Shown: positions 11,701-23,109 of the stretch, piece by piece | Layout of the letters: each line of letters opens with the position of its first letter | How positions within the stretch are numbered: the first letter of the stretch is position 1 | NCBI RefSeq assembly: GCF_023973825.1 | Contig: NC_090127.1 | Location: forward strand, 2,133,501 to 2,197,500 | Source: Plasmodium brasilianum | Taxonomy: Eukaryota > Apicomplexa > Aconoidasida > Haemosporida > Plasmodiidae | DNA: 64,000 nt | Direction of reading: 5' to 3' | Position numbers and translations under genes: made by a program | The notes under the pieces: model-generated | Database searches by the model: none | Seen by the model: the letters and a program-made list of their open reading frames with translations, nothing else | What the model was told of the DNA's origin: nothing

Positions 11701-13857
11701 TTATACCACTTCGACTACTTCGTTGTGTGGAACTGCCGTTTGGACTGCCTCACCTACTTCGTTGTTGTGTGGTACCACTGCTTGGACAACCTCATCCGCA
11801 TTGTTTTGTGGTACTACCGCTTGAGTTTGAGTTACTTCCCCCACTTGGTTATATGGTGTAGATGGTTGAACTACCTCTGCCGCTTCGTTATGTGCTGCTA
11901 GTTCTTGAGTTACTTCACCCACTGCGTGATTAGGTACCGCTGTTTCACTGTGTGGAGTTTGGACTTGACTTAACTCATCCGCTTCGTTTTCGTTACCTGG
12001 TAAATTGTCCTCCATTTTAGACACTTCCTCTATAACGTTGTCAACGACTTCCTCTATTTTGGCAGCTTCCACAGCTATGCTATCGTGTACTATTTGATTT
12101 ATTGCATCTTGGACGGCACCCTCTTCAGCTAATTTGTCAAGAGTCTCAACAAAATTGTAATTAAGGGCATTCGTTTCTTCATTCTGATTATTGTTTGGAG
12201 CCTCTACTTCCTGTTCAACGCCACCCGCTGGTGTGTTATCTGTTGGTGTGTTATCGGCTGGTGTGTTATCTGTTGGTGTGTTATCGGTTGGTGTGTTATC
12301 GGCTGGTGTGTTATCGGTTGGTGTGTTATCGGTTGGCGTGTTATCGGTTGGCGTACCATCCACTACTGGATTAGCCGCTTGCTCGTCAACCATTTGTTCG
12401 TCTTGTGTTTGTTCATCTTCGTCCATTCCTTGCACGTTAGCATTTTCTTGGTTGGCTGTGTCTACATATTGATTGTGATACATTTCATTTTCGTAAAAGT
12501 CTATTTCTTCAATCATGTTGTCTATGCTGGACATAAGAGCAACCTCTTCATCTGGGGCAGTTCCTCTTAGTTTAGGTGTTTTAACGGTATTATGCATATC
12601 GACCTGTTCTTGTTCCTTACCCGAAGTACTAGCTTTTGAGTTCTTTTTGTAGAATATTTTCTTTTTAACGATAGATAATAAATGTTTGACTTTGTGAAAG
12701 AATATTTTCATACCTAATTCGATGATACCTTTTTTTAATTCATTCACATAGGCATCATGAGTAACTTCAACTGCTTCTTCTAAACCTAATTCTTTTGCTT
12801 TTTTTTTTCTATAGGATATATAAGCTTTATATAACAGTTTTAGTAATATATCTTTTAGTTTATTCAGAACTACACCTTTAAGATTAACTAATAAATATTC
12901 ATAAGAAGCTAATTCCGTTTTAAAATGATCTAGCTGTTCAATTGCATCATGACCTGTTTGTGTTTTTGATTTACCTTTAATTACTCCTTCTATATGTAAA
13001 ATTTTTTCACCTATCTCTTTTCCTTTTTCTATAAGATTTACTAAATCTCCTCCAATATTACCACCATCTTGAATTAATGTACTTTTTACTATATCTAAAA
13101 GTCCATCTCCATTTTTAAATATATCTTTCATATTATTTTTTACAAAATCTTTGATACCAATATCCCCTAGTTCTATATTATGAATATTATCATCTTCATT
13201 AAGATCTAATGTATTCGCACTATTGCTAAGTTTATATAATCCTTTATAACCATTATCTGTTTCTCCTGTTTCTTTTATATTAAACATATTTTGCAAATCC
13301 TCATTATCTATATCATCACTTCCAGCATTTAAATGTTTATTTATGAAATCCTGACTCTTTTCTATATAGTCTACATTATTTTTCAAGTTCTTCATTTTTG
13401 CATTTAGAGTATGAACAGTTGAGTTGTTTCCTGCATTAAGTTGCAACAAGGATTTGTTATCTTTTATATGATCTATCATACCTTTTACATTGTCAATTTC
13501 TTTTTTATGCAATTCTAAGAAATTAATTAATTTTTTTAATTCCTCTGTGTCATGTCCAAATAAATCTTGACTATCATCTACTTTTATACCATACATTAAA
13601 TTCTTTACCATTTGGGGATATTTTCCTTCTTTCAATAATTGCTTACATTCTTCCTTTATTTGTTTACATTTTTCATCCTTAAATTCTTTTTTATTTGCTT
13701 TGCAATATTGACATTTGATAACTTTAAATAATTTCTCATAATTACTTATAAGGTCGTTGTCGAACAATTTTGTGAATTCTGCCACATCGTTACACCTTGC
13801 AAAACTATTCTGAACAAGCAAGGCAACCAAGGGAAAAATTAAAAATTTTATTTTCAT
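11701..13857 (-). CDS. MSP9: Merozoite surface protein 9 (acidic basic repeat antigen family)
   Basis: MSP9 is a secreted protein of the merozoite surface and parasitophorous vacuole in blood stages, implicated in erythrocyte invasion. The single-exon frame gives 718 residues. A signal peptide (residues 1 to about 20) is followed by a cysteine-bearing N-terminal block with Cys22, 49, 52, 64 and 71 (VIKCQYCK, IKEECKQLLKEGKY). This matches the conserved start of the family. The conserved central segment KLKDILLKLLYKAYISYRKK also matches. A repeat of TDNTP/ADNTP pentapeptides follows, encoded at about 12229-12355. The protein ends in degenerate copies of VPHNEVxEVVQ. Unlike P. falciparum MSP9 as I recall it, the C-terminus is not a Lys/Glu-rich repeat. 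The assignment to the family is strong; the function is known only from other species. Confidence 0.93.
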   Translation of the reverse strand: MKIKFLIFPLVALLVQNSFARCNDVAEFTKLFDNDLISNYEKLFKVIKCQYCKANKKEFKDEKCKQIKEECKQLLKEGKYPQMVKNLMYGIKVDDSQDLFGHDTEELKKLINFLELHKKEIDNVKGMIDHIKDNKSLLQLNAGNNSTVHTLNAKMKNLKNNVDYIEKSQDFINKHLNAGSDDIDNEDLQNMFNIKETGETDNGYKGLYKLSNSANTLDLNEDDNIHNIELGDIGIKDFVKNNMKDIFKNGDGLLDIVKSTLIQDGGNIGGDLVNLIEKGKEIGEKILHIEGVIKGKSKTQTGHDAIEQLDHFKTELASYEYLLVNLKGVVLNKLKDILLKLLYKAYISYRKKKAKELGLEEAVEVTHDAYVNELKKGIIELGMKIFFHKVKHLLSIVKKKIFYKKNSKASTSGKEQEQVDMHNTVKTPKLRGTAPDEEVALMSSIDNMIEEIDFYENEMYHNQYVDTANQENANVQGMDEDEQTQDEQMVDEQAANPVVDGTPTDNTPTDNTPTDNTPADNTPTDNTPTDNTPADNTPTDNTPAGGVEQEVEAPNNNQNEETNALNYNFVETLDKLAEEGAVQDAINQIVHDSIAVEAAKIEEVVDNVIEEVSKMEDNLPGNENEADELSQVQTPHSETAVPNHAVGEVTQELAAHNEAAEVVQPSTPYNQVGEVTQTQAVVPQNNADEVVQAVVPHNNEVGEAVQTAVPHNEVVEVV
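12229..12355 (-). repeat. 15-bp coding repeat within MSP9
   Basis: About eight tandem 15-base units encode T-D-N-T-P or A-D-N-T-P. The period is a multiple of three, so copy-number change would preserve the frame. This is typical of Plasmodium surface antigens. Confidence 0.9.
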
Positions 13858-15151
13858 TCTTTAGGAAAAAAGGAGCTATTGTTGAAGTACTTTTTTTGTT
13901 TCGCTGTTATTTTGCAGTACTAGGATTTTCTCGATTATTTTTGTCTTTTCTGTTTCTTCTGCCTTATTTTTGTTTTACTTTTTCTTTTTTACAGAGACCT
14001 ACAACAAAAGGTATGTCGTTAAAAAAAAAAAAATTTGTGGCTTGTGTATTAGCAAATTTGCAGTTGCACACGCATTCATGAGGCGTATGAACATATATAC
14101 ACATATATGTAGTTATATGTACATACAGACATATATAAGTAGTTATTTGCGCATATATACATACGTAAGTAGTTATATGCACATAAATGTATGTATATAT
14201 TTGTGAATATATGAACATATTTATGCATATATGTAGGAAGCTGTGTGTAAGCCCCTTGACGTAAAGAGAGATCGCAAAGTAAACCTTCCCCCACCCCCCC
14301 CAAACGCTCAATTGTGAAGGCGTTATAAAAAAAAAAAGGAGAGAAAAGAGAGAAAAGAGAGAAAAGAAAGAGAGAAAAGAGAGAAAAGAAAAAAAAAGAA
14401 AAATTCAAGTTCAATTCAAGTTTAAAAAGGGGTCACTTTTTTTAAAAAAGATTGACAAATATGCAATCGTGCATTTCGCTTTGTTCTGTTGAGCATATTA
14501 CAATGCAGCATGGTTAATTTGTATATATTTGTGTATATATATATATGTGTGTATATATATAGGTGTGTATATATATATGTGTGTATATATATATATATGT
14601 GTATATATATAGGTGTGTATATGTATAGGTGTGTATATATATATATATGTGTATATATATAGGTGTGTATATGTATAGGTGTGTATATATATAGGTGTGT
14701 ATATATATAGGTGTGTATATGTATAGGTGTGTATATATATAGGTGTGTATATACATAGGTGTGTATATGTATAGGTGTGTATATATATATGTGTGTATAT
14801 ATATAGGTGTGTATATGTATAGGTGTGTATATATATAGGTGTGCATATATATATGTGTGTATATATATTTGTGTATGCATACATTTATATAAATAAATAT
14901 ACGTATACAATTGCGTGCACGGTTTCGATTGGTACCTGACCTTCCAGCGATTTTAGAAATATTCGAAAATGTCGTAAAAAGATTTATTCATGTAAAACAT
15001 GCATGTAAATATATATGTACGTACATGTAATATTCAAACGAAATAAATTTCCACTTCTAGAAGAAATGTTTTGCCTTTTACTGTATTCTTAGAAGTAATA
15101 TTTTCAGTATTCTACTCTTTAAATTATATTTCACAACTAAAAAGAGGAAAG

Positions 15152-15210
<59 letters not shown>

Positions 15211-15704
15211 AGTAAAATAAAATCTAATAATTTAATATCGTATAAAATCGATTGTCACAATGTAAAAAATGTGCTAAAAGATAATTCAAAAAAAAAAAAA
15301 AAATACAGCCCCGTGACGTGTTAAATTTACACATGCACATTTATGCATATATTATGTACATATGCATAATTGACTGAACTGTGCACTAACAGGTGTACGA
15401 TAAAAATACTGAAATAAAGGTTCGCACTTTTGTCAAAAATAAAATAACACCCCTCCAAAAAGGATAAATAACCGAACGACTGAGCAGTCAAGCGGTTAAG
15501 CTACTGAACTGGACTATTGAACAACCAAACAACTGAGCGCCCGAACGAATGTGCAATAAATGATCATAATGATCTGTGCACCAAGTTAATATTCTTTTTC
15601 GTGTGTTAGACAATCATACTGAAATACTGTAACCGACTGAAGTTTTTTATTCATTGTTGTAATACGGTTGTTTCAACAAAATAAAAAAAGATAAATATAT
15701 GTAT

Positions 15705-15744
<40 letters not shown>

Positions 15745-18700
15745 AAAACAGAACGATGAAATATTAACTCTCCTTTTTTTTTTTTTTTTTCTGAACACCA
15801 GGAAATTATTGCATTTTGGCTAGCTGTTGTCCTTTGAAAAATAGCCAAATTGTTTTAATGCATGTCAAAAGGTTTCACATATATTTCTATTCTGTCATTT
15901 TGTTTCTCGCCATTTTACAACCTCCTTATGTTTTTTCTCATAAATGACTAGAATGAAAATAATATTCACAGTGAAGACGTAATGTACGCACACAAAGCAG
16001 TCGCGCTTTTGTGGCATGAACACACGTAAATACGTGTAAAGGGGAATTTGTACATGTGTGTGTATGTTATGTACACATGTACGTATGTATTTTTTTATTT
16101 TTATTTTTTTAATTTAATAAAATATATACGATAACATGTAATGAGAGGGTAAAATTAATTAATGTACTGTTCATACATATTATGCATATTGCCCTTTGGC
16201 CGTATTTCTGATTTTTGATCGCTTCCTAGTATCATACTTTCTCCAATATGACACTTTAAATACATATTTATTCAGTTCAACTAATTTTTATAATATTCAA
16301 ATATTTGCTAAGTACACTTAATATATTTTTCTTAAGATTTAATTTTGCAACGGAAAAAAATTGTAAAAATATTTATGTACATTAAATTTATTCTTACTAA
16401 AAAGGAGCGTCATAATAAAAATATGAACATTTTTTTTTTTTTTTTTCCTTTTTTCATATTTTAAAAAGAAGGTAATCCATAATAAAAATGCATTTTTTAA
16501 TGGTAAAAAATTGATTATTTAGAGGAACAAATATTTTACTTATATTCGTAAATCGTACTTTTTCTTTTTTTTTTTTAAACATTTCATAGGAGAACAAATA
16601 ATAAAAGTCTACTAATTCATTAATATGACTTGGTGAAGTGTCACACATTGTAATGTAATATATTATGACAGTGTTCATGTTTTTTTTTTTTTTTTTTTTT
16701 TCTTACTCATAAAAGGTGAATAAACAAAAGAAGAGATAATCAATTACGTGTTTTGTGGCATTTCGTATATATTATAAAAAGTAAAGAAAAAGGGGTAAAT
16801 ATATAGTTGTCTTTTTATTTTATATATGTGTATATACATAAATGTATATATTATATATATATATATCATAGCGCATTATAATAATGTGTATGTTCTTAGT
16901 GTTAGTAAGAATAATGACAGTATTAATTAGCATTTAAAAGAAAAATAAAATAAATAATTCAGATATGTTACTCTAATCCACAAAGTAAAAAAGAAAATAT
17001 TGCATTAATTGCATTTTATATACGATAATAAATAAACATAATGTGTTTAATGAAAAAAGAGTTATGTGAAAAAGGGCCCAGCTAAACAGAGTACACTTGC
17101 ACACAGGTGTACATATATACATTGTACGAATATATTTATGTGTACATGTATGTATATATGTATGTACATACGTATGTATAACGTACAGGTAAAACAAAAC
17201 CGCGTACAAATTAAACAAACCAAAGATCGAGTCATATTACTAGTCATAATAAATCATTAATGGGGAAAAAACAAAATACAAATAGCAAATAAAAAAAATG
17301 CGCAACAAATTATCATCTATTTGTTTAGATAGTGCTTAACAAAATGAATACAAAATTATATATAGATCCGTTGCACAGTTAATATAATATGTCTACGCCT
17401 TTATATGTGGGAGTAATTTACAGCTGTCTTTTTTCAAATAGAAAGAAGTACACACATGTACAACACACAGAAACTATGCAGCACGTGTGAACGAAGCAGT
17501 TGTGTGTAAAACGTAACAAAGGGTATGTATTTTGACATATGATTTTATTTGAACAACGTCTGAACATTATTCTCCAATAAAAATTATCTCTACGTTTATT
17601 TTGATGTTGTATTATATAAATACATACACATGCATTTATATATATATATATATATATATATGCATGTGTTCATGTACCATTCATCATATAGTATTCCTTT
17701 AAATTTAAGATGTTCACTTCATTGTTATATCATTTTAATTCTTTATAAAAAAGCGAACCCCCATTATAACTACATGATGTGATATAAATGTAATATACAT
17801 TTTTATAACAAGCAAAATTTTGCGCACTGGTTGAAAATGTTTTCTAAGTCGTACACAAATTTTCAAGCAGATGGGGAAAATACCTTTCATTCTTTCTATT
17901 TCTTTCGTCGGTATTTTGATAAAATGAGTACAAATATAGGTACATATGCACGTATATATGCGTATATGTATATGCACACATATATCATTTCCTCTCATTT
18001 TTGGAGGTGCCACGTTTAATAGTAGTCATCTTATTGGGTTATCCTTGCACTGATAACTGAACTTGATTTTACAAAAATAGCTGGAAAAATGAACTTCATT
18101 CTATGGAAAAAAAATTAAAAAAAAAAAAAAAAAAAAACTAGACGAAAATAAACGAAAAGAACTGAAGAAAAAAATTATGAATATAACAATGACAGACAAC
18201 CTACATGTACAATTCGCATATAACATTTATATATGCTCAATAATACATATCACAACGCAATTTAAAATGAATAAATAAATAAATATATAATATATATATA
18301 CATATTATATACTTTTCTACAAATATACAAGGTCAAATTTTTTTCAAAGGGTGTATTTATTATTAACCCTTTTCACTTTTAAAAATTATTTTTTATTTTC
18401 TTTTTTTTGTGCTCTAATACATTTTAGTAGACTCGTTGGCTAAATTAAATAAAACTGAGAGGTCAAGAAGGAAAAGCACCAAGAGTCAGGAAAAATTGGA
18501 TCATATGTGAACATATATATATATATATATATATATACAAATATATGCGTACATTAACGTACATATCTATGCTATTATGTACATGCTGTATGCGTACACG
18601 CGTGTATGATCGTTATTATCAATCGATTTGGTAAGAGAGAAAAAGTGTAAAAGGGGAAGAGTGAAGGCGCAAAAAAGTATGTGGAGTAATAAAAAATAAA

Positions 18701-19040
18701 ATAATAAAATAATAAAATAAATAAAATAAAACAAAATGAAATAACATATGTGAAATAAAAATATAAAAATATAAAAGAAGTGAAGTAAAGAAATAAATAC
18801 TATAATATGTATATGTGCATATACATATGTACTTATATATATAAATAAAGGAACAAAATGAGAAATTAAACGAAGTAAAATAGGAACAAGAGGCGCTTAA
18901 ACGGGATAAAGGAAAACCAATTTAATTAAGTCAACGAATGAGCACATTTGGAAAATTTGGGGAGAAAAAATTTAGGAGCATATAAGAACGTATTTTTTTT
19001 TTTTTTTTAGCGCATAATATTATAGTTAAAATGTAAGAAT
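13858..19040. other. Long intergenic region upstream of both MSP9 (-) and the YCII-domain gene (+)
   Basis: This is a divergent promoter region of about 5.2 kb. No gene is supported. It contains purine repeats (14336-14400), a large GT/TA minisatellite (listed separately), a poly-A run of about 48 at 15152-15200 and several (TA)n tracts. A GC-elevated island lies at about 15440-15640 and an exon-like patch at about 17837-17940. GTGCAC hexamers occur at 14915, 15381 and 15576. Confidence 0.5.
14524..14875. repeat. GTGTATATATATAG-type minisatellite
   Basis: Roughly 25 tandem units alternate GTGTATATATATAG, GTGTATATGTATAG and GTGTATATATATAT, with a period of about 14. All three minus-strand frames remain open across much of it as Tyr/Ile/His/Thr repeats, which are not genes. 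Confidence 0.9.
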
Positions 19041-22000
19041 ATGCTTAAGTTGTACATATACTTTTTTTTCGCAGTATTTTTAAAAGAGTGGGAAATACTC
19101 AGCGGGGTAAGTGTAAGTCGAAAGCAATACCATTCGGTTAGTCATTTGAGGGAGGTTCAAGGAGAAAAAATCTCACATAGGGGCTACTCGCACAGGGACC
19201 ACTCACATAGAAGTGTATCACATAATGACTGTTCACTTAGATGTGTATCAATTATCAAGGGGAGGAAGGTATTCTTACCCTTTAAGGCCCATATCAGTGC
19301 GCATAAAGACGGGGATCAGAGCAATGTTTGTTATAAAGGTAGAAAAAGCTGTAAATCGAAGGGGAAAAAGAATATATATTACCATTTCAATAAAAGAAAA
19401 TTGGTTAGCATACCAAAAGTAAAAAAAAAAAAAAAAAAAAGGATTTTCTTCTTTCTTTTTTATTATTATCGGGAATAATATGTCTAGTTGTAAAACTATA
19501 AAAAGCTATGGTGAAGTAAAAAAAAGAAAAAAACTTTGTGTTTTAAATGATGAACTAGAAGAAGCAAAAGATTATGAACAAGAAGACTTAGACCCCGAAT
19601 TACATGATAGCTTACGTGGGTGTATTGAAAATGATATGAAAAACATTTATTTTGATGGGCTGACAGAATGTGATCAAAATGATTACAGTGCTGATGAAGA
19701 TAATTTTGATAAAGATGATTTAAGTGAAGAAACGAAAAGAAAGAAATATTATGTATATGGAAGAAATTTTAGTGATAAAGATTTTGACTCTGAACATGTT
19801 CATAAATATTATCAACATTTGCCTATATATTTTGATAACCCAAATGTAGGCTCCACTAGTAATTTTAAAAAAATGTATGAATCAAATAAAATTGAAAATT
19901 TAGAAAGAAATATAAGAGAAGAAGATTTATATTATCCTTCAGTACCAATTAACTGGAAATTATATGTTTGTCTATTTTTTGATAAAAAATATAATTATGA
20001 AAATGAGGAAGAAAAAAATATATATGATCGATTTAATAAAAATATACGGCATAAATATGTCTTAGAGTTCTTATCATGGGTCAAGTTATCAACAAGGATA
20101 TATCAAAATACTTCAAAAATATTGATGCTATTTAACTTAAAAAAAAATAATAATATATATGGTAATATACTTTTTTTTACTTCATTGAATTTACATTATG
20201 CTAATATGTTTATGAAATCAAATCCGTATATAAAACTAGGATTATGTGAAGAATTATATTTGTATTCGTATGAAAGTAATAATGACCATTTTCTCCTAGG
20301 TAATTTTCCTAATCTCTTTTTGCAAAAAAATTATTTATTTATAAAATTTTTTAATCCTCAAAAATTAAAGGAAATCAATTCTTTATATGAAAAGCATATG
20401 AGGTTTTACATAACATCCAATATGATTTTTAAACTGGGTATATTGAAAAAAGTACACAAGGACAACTTGAAGGATATATTTTTGACTACTCATCAGTACT
20501 TGCCAATAACCGAGGATCAGACGAAGAGTATTCTATCCAAGTTTAACGCGGAATTTGAGCTCCTGGAGCGGTGCACAGCTGTTCAGCTAGACGAACACTG
20601 CCGGATAAGGAGCATCACCGGGGCAGGCGAAAGGGATGGTATCAGTGGTAGCGGTAGTACTAGCAGTTGGGATAGCACTAACAGTAGTAGCAGATGTAGT
20701 GGTAAAAGTGAGCATCTCCCGAATGATACCGAAGAGGGGGAAAACCAAGAAAGGTATAACTCTAGCTGCGTAGCAGAACTGAACATAGTAAATTGCCGAG
20801 ATGAAGAAGAAGCGCAGGAATTTTTGGAAAAGGACCCATACACAAGATGCTGCTTCTATGAGAGTATTTTTTTTTCCGAAGTGCGTGAAGTAGTTCCACA
20901 TATAAAATATGGAGAAGGGTATATGCCGAAAATGATGAATCCAAATTTAAAATATAAGTATGAACTTGACACCAACTTGAACCCAACAGAATGTTTAGAG
21001 GATAAACCGGAGTATTTAGAGAATAGAAGTATGGCAGAAAAAAAATTAGCTAATCATGAGAAAGTGGATTTTGATATACTTGATACATTCATTAAGTTAA
21101 AATATACCAATAAAGAAGTCGAGTATGAACACTGGGATGTGAAGGAATCCGACACAGGTGTGAATGGAAAATTTCATGCGAATTGTGCACTAGATATGGC
21201 AGAAATGGAAAAAAAAAATTTGTACATATCGGAAAAATCGCTACAAGGGGGTATTCTTGAAAAAAGGCGAAGAGGAACTGCAAGCGAAATGGATAGAATG
21301 GACACAATGGATAGAAGCGATGGAAATGATAGGAGAAGTCGAAGTGGACGTAGCTCCGGCGCGAAAGTATGCAGGGTAAAAATTGTTGACTATGATAACG
21401 ACTACATTGATTACATTTGCAATGTGCAGCGAAACAAGATATTGTACGTAAAGAAAAATGGAAAAGACAAGGAAACAACGTATACAGACTCGAAAAGTGC
21501 ATTAGGTAGTAACAAGTCGAACAACATATATGATATATTGAGAGAAGATATGAAAAACCCGAACATATATAAGAAAAAAGACATCCTATTAATAGATAAC
21601 ACATTGCAGTTTTTTGATCATTTTTTTTTTAAAGATTACTTGTCTGGTTTTGTTTACATTTCTCTACCTCCAGGGGAATATATTGAAGATGCATATTTAA
21701 TAAAAGATGAAAAAAATTATGATTTCACTATGTTTAATAATTCCTTAGCTACTCAAGATGATTTTTTAAAAAGACAAAATTATCAACCCAGGTTTTTAAA
21801 AGGAATATGGTTAAAAAAGGAGCAATCAAAAATTCTTTTTTATGATAAACAGAACAATGCTTTACTCTTTGGAACTGGAATTGACAAAACTTTTTCATGG
21901 GACAAACAAGTTGATGATCGTGTTATGAAGAGAGCTTTAATTAATATGGAAATAGCTATGGAAAAAATTAGAAAAGGTAGTTCCATTATTCAAGATGATA

Positions 22001-22273
22001 TTACTGTTCATCAGGAAACAGATCGAACAATTAAGGAGTACACGGATGAGTACACCTCTGTTCAAAAAAGGTTTACATCCATTCACAATCATTTGAAATC
22101 CTCTGAAGGTTACCCCGACTTGAAACCCCCCCCGGGTATGACTTCGCATACGTGAAGGGTTCACATTTTCGTTCCTTCGATAAACTTCTTCAACAGTGGA
22201 ATATCTCCTTTCCTCACTTCAAGCATGCATGTATATACATATGTACATATACGAATATATATATGTACATATA

Positions 22274-22334
<61 letters not shown>

Positions 22335-22593
22335 ATATGTATGTATGGATCTGTTCACATTTCTTTATTTTGCAGGCCTTGAATATTTAAACCCACACAT
22401 TTGGGAAAAGACAACAGATGAGCACAAGAAGTTAATGCTAGATAAAGAAAGAGTCCAAAAACTACATTCGAAATTTTTAAAAAAACTGGAGTTGTATAAA
22501 GCTTCAGTGGATGACGATCCTTTTATTCAAAAGGCGCCATCAGAAAGTGATATTCTGAGTCATTCGGACAAAGTGGAAATTCATTTTCTGTGA
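19041..22593 (+). CDS. Protein with two YCII-like domains, possible N-terminal leader
   Basis: YCII-like domains have a dimeric alpha/beta ferredoxin-like fold and mostly unknown activity. The certain part begins at ATG 19480: exon 19480-22135, intron with GTATGA donor and TTTGCAG acceptor, and exon 22376-22593, giving 957 residues. Domain 1 (residues about 165-268) starts [12 protein letters not shown], then [17 protein letters not shown] and [13 protein letters not shown]. Domain 2 (about 345-475) contains [13 protein letters not shown] and [10 protein letters not shown] Ser/Gly-rich spacer separates them, and the C-terminal half is unassigned. Upstream, 19041-19478 is a separate frame with a hydrophobic start ([14 protein letters not shown]) and a basic, His/Ser-rich stretch. 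It runs into an A20 run (19421-19440), after which the other frame is open into the 19480 ATG. A one-base change of that run would fuse them into about 1,100 residues. The leader would then suggest secretory or apicoplast targeting. Confidence 0.75.
22136..22375 (+). other. Terminal intron of the YCII-domain gene
   Basis: The donor is GG/GTATGA and the acceptor TTTGCAG/GC. The joined codon is Gly, giving [14 protein letters not shown]. The intron carries a long (TA)n tract at about 22278-22325. Confidence 0.85.
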
Positions 22594-22668
22594 TATGGAG
22601 AAAATTGTCTTTTGCCATCCATATATATATTTGTTTTCTTTTTTTTTTTGTCAAATTTAGGCAAACTG

Positions 22669-22701
<33 letters not shown>

Positions 22702-22756
22702 TTTTAGTAGTAGTTAAAGATGCGTTTTTTCATTAAAGCGAGTGGAAAAAAGGAAA

Positions 22757-22827
<71 letters not shown>

Positions 22828-23109
22828 AAAAAGAGAAAAAAAAGATCAACGTAGAAATAAGCATAATTGGTAAAACTTCTTATAACTGCATGAAATTACG
22901 TAGAAAGGAATAATGCGTAATTAACATATGTGCATAAAGCAGCAGTATACACATGTACGTACGCAAAAATGCAGCAAAATCGAAGCAATATCAAAGCCGC
23001 AGTTTTATGTAACACCCCGACATGGTCTGTACATCTTCCTATAAACTTTAGGAATATCTGGGAAAGTCAAAATTTGTCAAAAGCAGGTTACCCTCCCCCA
23101 ACTACACGT
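22594..23109. other. Short convergent intergenic region
   Basis: This lies between the 3' ends of two convergent genes. It holds a (TA)n tract at about 22670-22698 and a near-pure poly-A run of about 65-70 bases (about 22758-22825). No gene is seen. Confidence 0.6.

Noticed and set aside
14422..14910. Three overlapping minus-strand frames of 110-162 codons rich in Tyr, Ile, His and Thr
   Set aside because: They are all translations of one minisatellite that lacks stop codons in every frame.
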